A stretch of DNA of 9,877 nt from CAYUNT01 sp964446285. Its GTDB lineage: Bacteria; Sumerlaeota; Sumerlaeia; SLMS01; CAYUNT01. Below the pieces are notes generated by a model. The model was not told the origin of the DNA. It did not search any database and saw only the letters and a program-made list of their open reading frames with translations. Positions 1-4,912 of the stretch are shown piece by piece (positions within the stretch are counted from its first letter, which is position 1; every line of letters starts with the position of its first letter). The stretch spans positions 1 through 9,877 of the forward strand of contig CAYUNT010000171.1 of NCBI GenBank assembly GCA_964446285.1, in the 5' to 3' direction. The translations under genes were made by a program, and so were the position numbers.

Positions 1-25
1 TGGGGTTCCGCTTCGCTCCACCCCA
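1..25. repeat. Hairpin repeat, probably cut by the window edge
   Basis: TGGGGT at 1-6 is the exact reverse complement of ACCCCA at 20-25. The right arm continues with GGCTA, so the left arm may extend beyond base 1. The short loop is itself part-symmetrical (GCTTCGC). The form, a G-run/C-run stem around a short C-rich loop, is like dispersed intergenic hairpins. Only one copy is visible, so its repetitive nature is inferred. Confidence 0.45.
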
Positions 26-37
26 GGCTACCCTCTT

Positions 38-54
38 TGGCCTCTTCAAGGCCA
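38..54. repeat. Short hairpin TGGCCT/AGGCCA
   Basis: TGGCCT (38-43) and AGGCCA (49-54) form a perfect 6-bp stem with loop CTTCA. It lies 12 bases after the previous hairpin and may be part of the same composite element. There is no T-run after it on either strand, so it does not look like an intrinsic terminator. Confidence 0.35.
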
Positions 55-179
55 CGGCGGGATTCTTTGCAAAAAAGTGAGATGCGCCCGGGCACACTGC
101 TAAGAAATCAGTTCAGTATGAAGCTCGGCATTGCGGCGGATTCCAGAGAACGGAAACATCCTGCCGTCGGACAAAGGGT

Positions 180-197
180 GCATCTTGGCACAGATGC
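180..197. repeat. Short hairpin GCATCT/AGATGC
   Basis: GCATCT (180-185) and AGATGC (192-197) form a perfect 6-bp stem with loop TGGCAC. It is close to the paired repeat at 211-272 and may belong to the same cluster. It could also be chance. Confidence 0.3.
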
Positions 198-210
198 CGT
201 CACGTCTTCG

Positions 211-272
211 TTCGTAGTTCAGACTTCAGTCTGCTCCACGCCCTGAAGACATGCTGAAGCATGAACTACGAA
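211..272. repeat. REP-like inverted pair: two hairpins sharing an 11-bp outer arm
   Basis: The outer arms TTCGTAGTTCA (211-221) and TGAACTACGAA (262-272) are perfect reverse complements. Each arm runs into its own small hairpin: CAGACT-TC-AGTCTG at 220-233 and CATGCT-GA-AGCATG at 250-263. Read in the same direction, the two units share the 11-base tail and the CTTCAG core. They differ at paired stem positions in a compensating way, so both still fold. This is the layout of REP sequences arranged as an inverted pair (BIME-like), which in many bacteria are mobilised by a RAYT/TnpA-REP tyrosine transposase. No such gene is in the window. Confidence 0.7.
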
Positions 273-454
273 CTCTCCGCAGCAGTTGCAGCATGCGCCA
301 TCGGAACAACCGGCGCCTAAATACTGTTTGCCCGGCCCGCATGACCTTCGTTACAGGACAGGGTTCGAGAAGGCGCGTTGCGACAAATCGCCCCAAGATC
401 ATGCTGGAGGGGCTTTCCACGTTTTCCAACTCCGCATCCGTGTTGTCGAACATA

Positions 455-2431
455 ATGAATCCTGAAGCCCTCATAAGCCCGTCGAAGGTGGAGGCCGCCG
501 CCGCTCCGGACCAGGAAATGGCCCGGCGGGAAACACCTGTGCTTGTCTGCGAAGCGAATTCGGAACTGGTCCTCCCGGACCCCTGTCTGGTGGTCTTGTG
601 CGGACCCTCGGGCGCGGGCAAATCCACATTCGCCAGGGAACATTTTCGCCCGACCCAGATTGTGTCATCCGATCACTGCCGCTCGTTGATCAACGACAGC
701 GAGACGTTCGGCCCGGAGACAAGCACGCGGGCCTTCGCGCTCCTGGATGAGACCATCCGCCATCGCCTCGAATTGCGCCGGCTGACCGTCGCCGACACAA
801 CGGCCCTGGAACGCGGGGCGCGCGCCCGGTTTCTCGAATTGGCCGGCGAAGCCAGGGTCCCGGCCGTCCTGATCATGTTGCAGATCAGCACGGAGGAATG
901 TCTGCGCCGCGATCAAGCCCGCAAGCGCCATGTTGGGGTCCAAGTCATTGCGCGCCAGCAGAGGCTTTTCGGGACCACGCGGCATTCGGTCGCCTCCGAA
1001 GGGTTCCACTGCGTTTATGTTCTGACCGAGGAAACTGAAAACGCAATCCGCGTGCGGCTGGAAAGCGAGCCTGAAGCGATCGTGTCGGAATTGCGCCAGC
1101 CGATCGTCCCGACGCCGTTCGAGGGCTGGATCAAGCCCTGGCCCGATCAGCGGGATGCGGATTCGGGTTCGGATTCGGAGCACAAGGGCGCCCCCCCGAC
1201 CGGCCCGGACGGCGAAACCGCGCCCATCGCCCAGTTGGCCTGCGATGAAATTCGCGCCGTTGTGGGAGACACCTCCGAGGGAGATCGCCGCGCCGCCATG
1301 CGGGCACTTCTCGCCATGCGCGTTGATCCACGATGGATATTGTTTCGCCCGGCGCGGCCCGAACCGCCGTCTCCGGGAGCGTCCGGCTTCGACTCAGCCG
1401 CCGACACGTCTTTCGATTCGGTGGTCGAGGCGCTGCGGCTCGAGGGGTTCCGCCGCGCCGCCCTGGAAGCCTGGCCAGCGGGAGCGCAACCCGTCGGTCT
1501 TGTCGTCGCCCGCGAACCCTATCACGCGGTCCGGCTCCTTGGCGTCGAGGGATGGGGAGCGATCTGGGGGGACCCGGGTCCGCCGCTCCTCGAGCCAGAG
1601 GCGCTGGAACCGCTCTTGGAGCGAATGGCCAATGATTTGAACGGTTCGGCCTATTATTCACGCCGGAAGACTTCGCTGTTCGTCGCCCAGGCCCTCGCCC
1701 TCTGGGACACGGGACATCCGGCGCCAGATGCCTCCGCGCTCGATTCCCCATGCCAGTTCAGCCCGCATCGCCCGAGAAACGCGCAGCCCGAGCAACTGCG
1801 CCTGTTGCTGACCGACCTCTTGGCGCCGCCGGAGTCGTCGGACCCGGACAACCCTGAGTTTCTCTGGATGCTGGCCGAGACCAGCAATCTGGCCGAGGTC
1901 TTTTGCGCCGCCCCGCGTCTGATACTCGACCTCGCATCGCATGGCCCCGCCGCGCGCGAGGAAGACCGCCGCTGGTGGTCGGTGTGGAGCCAGAGGCCGG
2001 GCTGGAGAATCGTCCTTGCCCGCACAACCAAGACAGAGAATCAGGAGGGGCGGGAACACGAGAGGGAGAAACGAAAAGGGTGCGGGAAACGTGAAATCTG
2101 CGATATCGGCTGGCGGCGGCCCCCTCGTGTTCTTCTGGAATCCTCCGGCGGAGAGCGCCCGTCCAAAGCGCCGGCCGCTGCGACAACTTCGAGCATGTCT
2201 TCGGCCGCTGCGGCTGCGTTTGCGGTCGATGCTGGCGGCAATCTGCCTCCCACCCCATTCCAGGCCGCCCACGCCCGCGCGCTTTGGGAATGCCGAAGCC
2301 GCGCCATTCGAGAACTGACCTCGGGCGCTCCGCATCGTCCCTGGCGGCCCTGGGTCGCGGCAGCCTGGGGCCTCCCGCCCTCGCCCGAGCCAGACGAGCA
2401 GGAGGACCTGTTCGGCGAACGCTCCAACTGA
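455..2431 (+). CDS. Polynucleotide-kinase-like P-loop ATPase with unknown C-terminal domain
   Basis: The predicted 658-residue protein begins with a kinase domain like that of T4 Pnk and bacterial Pnkp. Visible motifs are: Walker A GPSGAGKST at residues 50-58 (nt 602-628) after a hydrophobic strand; the VSSD motif near 70-73, where Asp is the expected 5'-OH-activating residue; VADTTALERGAR near 112-123; and an arginine-rich lid around 150-167 ending VIARQ. The expected activity is ATP-dependent phosphorylation of a nucleic-acid 5' end, though zeta-toxin-like kinases share the fold. The phosphatase (GDxHG, GNHD/E) and ligase (KxDG) motifs of full Pnkp are absent. The roughly 400 residues after an Asp/Ser linker (nt 1154-1180) are not recognised; they include GWGAIWGDPGP and a Tyr/Arg-rich SAYYSRRKT stretch. 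A charged, purine-rich segment interrupts them at nt 2031-2096. The start is uncertain. ATG 251 lies in a repeat; 401, 455 and 518 are possible, none with good Shine-Dalgarno spacing. I chose 455 because GC-rich codons follow it. Confidence 0.75.
   Translation: MNPEALISPSKVEAAAAPDQEMARRETPVLVCEANSELVLPDPCLVVLCGPSGAGKSTFAREHFRPTQIVSSDHCRSLINDSETFGPETSTRAFALLDETIRHRLELRRLTVADTTALERGARARFLELAGEARVPAVLIMLQISTEECLRRDQARKRHVGVQVIARQQRLFGTTRHSVASEGFHCVYVLTEETENAIRVRLESEPEAIVSELRQPIVPTPFEGWIKPWPDQRDADSGSDSEHKGAPPTGPDGETAPIAQLACDEIRAVVGDTSEGDRRAAMRALLAMRVDPRWILFRPARPEPPSPGASGFDSAADTSFDSVVEALRLEGFRRAALEAWPAGAQPVGLVVAREPYHAVRLLGVEGWGAIWGDPGPPLLEPEALEPLLERMANDLNGSAYYSRRKTSLFVAQALALWDTGHPAPDASALDSPCQFSPHRPRNAQPEQLRLLLTDLLAPPESSDPDNPEFLWMLAETSNLAEVFCAAPRLILDLASHGPAAREEDRRWWSVWSQRPGWRIVLARTTKTENQEGREHEREKRKGCGKREICDIGWRRPPRVLLESSGGERPSKAPAAATTSSMSSAAAAAFAVDAGGNLPPTPFQAAHARALWECRSRAIRELTSGAPHRPWRPWVAAAWGLPPSPEPDEQEDLFGERSN
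1154..1177 (+). repeat. Hexamer tandem repeat (GATTCG-like) inside the kinase gene
   Basis: Four consecutive hexamers GATGCG, GATTCG, GGTTCG and GATTCG read in frame as Asp-Ala-Asp-Ser-Gly-Ser-Asp-Ser. They sit where the kinase domain ends and the unknown C-terminal region begins, so they probably encode a flexible acidic linker that grew by slippage. Confidence 0.6.
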
Positions 2432-2521
2432 GCAATGCGCGAATGGAGAGACGTCAGTTGTGGCCGTGATTGTCCCAAGCGTCCAGTCCAGGACACGGGC
2501 CAATCCCCCGGGACTCTCCCC

Positions 2522-2621
2522 AGGAACTGTTCAAAGTGCAGGAAAAATCTTGGGCGAGACGCCCAAGCCACCGGAATCACGGGCAAGATGCCCATGCCAC
2601 CCGTAACTTTGAACAGTTCCT
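2522..2621. repeat. MITE-like or REP-pair element with 16-bp perfect inverted repeats
   Basis: AGGAACTGTTCAAAGT (2522-2537) and ACTTTGAACAGTTCCT (2606-2621) are exact reverse complements. They enclose two hairpins in the same orientation: CTTGGGCG-AGA-CGCCCAAG (2549-2567) and GGGCA-AGA-TGCCC (2581-2593). Each hairpin is followed closely by GCCACC. Just outside are similar direct sequences, GGACTCTCCCCA (2511-2522) and GGACTTTTCCCCA (2623-2635). No transposase is encoded, so this is a non-autonomous element or a structured RNA/DNA module. Confidence 0.65.
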
Positions 2622-2658
2622 AGGACTTTTCCCCAAGACCGAATATCATATCGCCTCT

Positions 2659-2699
2659 TGCGTTGGCGGATCGTTTTCGGCTAGAGGTTAAACGATTGA
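2659..2699 (+). promoter_or_regulatory. Possible promoter with LacI-type operator-like site for the permease operon
   Basis: A TTGCGT at 2659-2664 is followed after 17 bases by a weak TAGAGG at 2682. Immediately downstream, TTAAACGATTGA (2688-2699) is an imperfect palindrome with the central CG and flanking A/T-rich halves typical of LacI-family operators, which often control sugar transport genes. Two of the six base pairs mismatch, so this is tentative. Confidence 0.22.
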
Positions 2700-2726
2700 G
2701 CGGCAGGCGCTTGATCTGCCTATTTC

Positions 2727-2745
2727 ATCCGAGTTTTTTTCGGAT
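2727..2745. repeat. Hairpin ATCCGA/TCGGAT with a T-rich loop
   Basis: ATCCGA (2727-2732) and TCGGAT (2740-2745) pair perfectly around a loop of G and six T. The T-run is in the loop, not after the stem, so a standard intrinsic terminator is not supported. It could be a leader structure for the permease mRNA. Confidence 0.35.
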
Positions 2746-2835
2746 TTCGCGCGTTTCGCGGAATTATCACGCACCGCCAGTTCCAGTCAGGTCTCTCGGC
2801 AAGCCGCTGCCAGATTCGATAAGCCGCCATTGAAT

Positions 2836-3783
2836 ATGCCAAATCCCGCCACACCCCGTTCTGTTCCTCTTTCGCGCCGGCTTCTCCCCCGCCGCGCGGA
2901 GTGGATTGGTCTGGCGTTTGCCTCGCCGTGGCTGGCCGGGCTGGCGGTTTTCGGATTTTATCCGATTCTGGCGTCGTTTTATTTCAGTTTGTGCCGCTAT
3001 AACGTCGTGCGTCCGCCGCGATTTGTCGGACTGGAGAATTACCGCCTTCTTTTCCTCGACGATCCGCTTTTCTGGAAGTCGTTGTGGAACACATTCTATC
3101 TGACAGGGATCGGGCTGCCGCTGCAATTGGCCTTCGCGCTGGCCGCCGCGCTGCTGCTCAACGCAAACGTGCGCGGGCAATCCGTGTTCCGAACGCTGTT
3201 TTATCTGCCTTCGGTGGTGCCCGCAGTGGCCACGGCGCTCCTGTGGGTTTGGATTCTGAATCCTGAATACGGACTTCTGAATGTCGCGCTCGGATGGATT
3301 GGCGTGCGCGGCCCGGGATGGCTTGCCGACCCGGCGTGGGCAAAGCCGGCGCTAATCCTCACAGGCGTCTGGGGAATCGGCAACACGATGCTGATCTTCC
3401 TCGCGGGATTGCAGCAAGTGCCGGTGTCGCTTTACGAGGCGGCGATTGTCGATGGCGCGGGGCCGTGGCAGCGCTTCCGCCATGTCACGATTCCCATAAT
3501 GAGTCCTGTGATTTTCTTCAATCTTGTCATGGGAATTATCGGATCGTTCCAGTATTTCACGCACGTGTATATCATGACGGCGGGCGTGCAGGGCGGCGGA
3601 CAGGGAATCGGCGGACCCGAAGGTTCGACGATGGTGTATCCGCTGTATTTGTATCAGAACGCCTTTTTGTTTTTCCGCATGGGCTATGCCTCGGCGATGG
3701 CGTGGATCCTCTTTGTGATTGTCGCGCTGATTCTCGTGCTGGTCTTCCGCACGTCCGGGTGGGTGCATTATGAGCGCGACTAA
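2836..3783 (+). CDS. Carbohydrate ABC importer permease, MalF/UgpA type
   Basis: This is an inner-membrane permease subunit of a CUT1-type sugar ABC importer. From the ATG the protein has 315 residues, usual for the family. A short Arg-rich cytoplasmic N-terminus precedes six hydrophobic segments, at about residues 24-48, 86-108, 120-141, 171-191, 220-242 and 286-305. The cytoplasmic EAA loop, which docks to the ATPase, is clear: EAAIVDGAGPWQRF followed by RHVTIP, starting near residue 201. The family-typical FVGLENY occurs near residue 63. The start could be TTG 2830 or ATG 2836, two codons apart; neither has a clear Shine-Dalgarno sequence, and I prefer the ATG. The partner permease begins 27 bases after the stop, so they are very likely co-transcribed. 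No binding protein is adjacent, so the substrate cannot be named. Confidence 0.93.
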   Translation: MPNPATPRSVPLSRRLLPRRAEWIGLAFASPWLAGLAVFGFYPILASFYFSLCRYNVVRPPRFVGLENYRLLFLDDPLFWKSLWNTFYLTGIGLPLQLAFALAAALLLNANVRGQSVFRTLFYLPSVVPAVATALLWVWILNPEYGLLNVALGWIGVRGPGWLADPAWAKPALILTGVWGIGNTMLIFLAGLQQVPVSLYEAAIVDGAGPWQRFRHVTIPIMSPVIFFNLVMGIIGSFQYFTHVYIMTAGVQGGGQGIGGPEGSTMVYPLYLYQNAFLFFRMGYASAMAWILFVIVALILVLVFRTSGWVHYERD

Positions 3784-3810
3784 GGCAGATCGAGCAAGGC
3801 GGGCGCGGGC

Positions 3811-4899
3811 ATGAAAGCGCATTGGATAAGCCGATTTTTTGTTTGGGCGGCGCTCATCATTTTTGCGCTGTTTTTCGCCTTGCCTTTCGTCTGGATGCTC
3901 GGTTCGTCGGTAAAGACGGCGGAACAGATTTTCCAGGTGCCGCCGATATGGATTCCCTGGCCGCTTTATGAACGCTATCAGCCGGATGCAGAGGGAGCGG
4001 AGGCGAAGGATGCAACTGGCACGGCGGCCCGCGAGCCTCTGCTTCGCAGCGAGTATGAACGCGCGCCTCTTTTCGAGCGGGTTTCCGGTGACGGGTCCGG
4101 AGGGGCTTCGGACAATGCGAGCCTCCGCTGCATTTCTTACGAAACCTATATTTCACAACAACTTTACAAGAAGGCGCATCCTGGAGTTGTTAGGCGCGTT
4201 CCGCTCGGCGAATTTCTAGGTTCGCAGATGTGGCGCAATTATGCGGGCGCGGCGACTCTGGTTCCTCTTTTTCGCTATCTCCTCAACACGCTCATTATCT
4301 GTCTCGGGACAATCCTCGGCAATCTGCTCTCCGCGTCGCTTGTTGCCTACAGTCTGGCGATTCTCAACTGGCGCGGACGCGAACTCTCGTTCAAAATCCT
4401 AATTGCTACCATGCTTTTGCCTCCGCAAGTGACAATGATTCCCGTGTTTCTGATCTTCCGCCGCCTCGGGATGATCGACACCTTCTGGCCGCTCATCATT
4501 CCGGCGTTTCTCGGGTCGCCGTTTTTCATCTTTTTGCTGCGCCAGTTTTTCCTCGGGATTCCGGCGGCGCTCACCGAAGCGGCGCGTATCGACGGCTGCA
4601 GCGAATGGGGAATCTACTGGCGCATCATTTTGCCGCTCGCCGTTCCCGCGCTCGCCACAGTCACGCTGTTTGCCTTTATATGGGCATGGACGGACTTCCT
4701 GACTCCGTTGATTTACTTGCAGGACCAATCGAATTTCACATTGTCGATCGGTTTGCAGCAATTCCAGGAATCGCACACGGCGGAATGGGGAATGCTGATG
4801 GCTGCCTCGACGCTGATGACGCTGCCGATGATCGCGCTGTTTTTCTGCGCGCAAAAAACATTCGTGCGCGGCATCGTCACCACGGGCCTCAAGGGCTAA
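3811..4899 (+). CDS. Carbohydrate ABC importer permease, MalG/UgpE type, with extra loop
   Basis: This is the second permease subunit, expected to form a heterodimer with the product of the gene 27 bases upstream. The 362-residue protein is longer than the usual 270-300. The first membrane segment is at about residues 8-30. A loop of about 90 residues (roughly 52-140) follows, before NYAGA and the next segment (156-182). The loop is polar, Asp/Glu/Arg/Gly-rich, and by topology should be periplasmic. Further segments lie near 196-216, 226-246, 272-294 and 328-348. The EAA loop is well preserved: EAARIDGCSEWGIYW and RIILPLAVP, starting at residue 256. The PWP before the loop matches the normal family position where a short loop leads straight to NY, so the extra length is an insertion. 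A weak AAGG lies upstream of the ATG. The core function is clear; the role of the insert is unknown. Confidence 0.92.
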   Translation: MKAHWISRFFVWAALIIFALFFALPFVWMLGSSVKTAEQIFQVPPIWIPWPLYERYQPDAEGAEAKDATGTAAREPLLRSEYERAPLFERVSGDGSGGASDNASLRCISYETYISQQLYKKAHPGVVRRVPLGEFLGSQMWRNYAGAATLVPLFRYLLNTLIICLGTILGNLLSASLVAYSLAILNWRGRELSFKILIATMLLPPQVTMIPVFLIFRRLGMIDTFWPLIIPAFLGSPFFIFLLRQFFLGIPAALTEAARIDGCSEWGIYWRIILPLAVPALATVTLFAFIWAWTDFLTPLIYLQDQSNFTLSIGLQQFQESHTAEWGMLMAASTLMTLPMIALFFCAQKTFVRGIVTTGLKG

Positions 4900-4912
4900 T
4901 TCAGGAATCCCA

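Larger units (their letters stand above)
1..454. other. Left-edge intergenic region rich in palindromes, no convincing gene
   Basis: I see no convincing gene here. Open frames that cross it run through hairpin repeats and look non-coding. It holds four palindromic structures, listed separately (1-25, 38-54, 180-197 and 211-272). The stretch 273-454 has no clear promoter or Shine-Dalgarno sequence. The kinase reading frame is open back to an ATG at 251, but that ATG lies inside the repeat at 211-272 and is unlikely to be used. Confidence 0.55.
2432..2829. other. Intergenic region before the ABC permease operon
   Basis: This gap of nearly 400 bases between the kinase gene and the permease genes has no supported gene. 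It contains the MITE/REP-like element at 2522-2621, then a possible promoter with a LacI-type operator-like sequence (2659-2699), a small hairpin GGCAG/CTGCC (2702-2720), and a second hairpin with a T-rich loop (2727-2745). The short open frames here run through the repeats and look spurious. Confidence 0.6.

Noticed and set aside
226..627. Minus-strand frame across the left-edge repeats
   Set aside because: It overlaps the kinase P-loop on the other strand, and one end of it is repeat sequence.
455..2431. Complete Pnkp of a Pnkp/Hen1 RNA-repair system
   Set aside because: The phosphatase and ligase motifs are absent and there is no Hen1-like methyltransferase neighbour; only the kinase domain is supported.
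1658..2503. Long minus-strand reading frame opposite the kinase gene
   Set aside because: It is antisense to a gene with clear kinase motifs on the plus strand, shows no recognisable protein features, and runs through the MITE-like boundary. It is a GC-rich shadow frame.
2727..2745. Intrinsic terminator for the kinase gene
   Set aside because: The T-run is in the loop and not after the stem, and it is nearly 300 bases beyond the stop codon.
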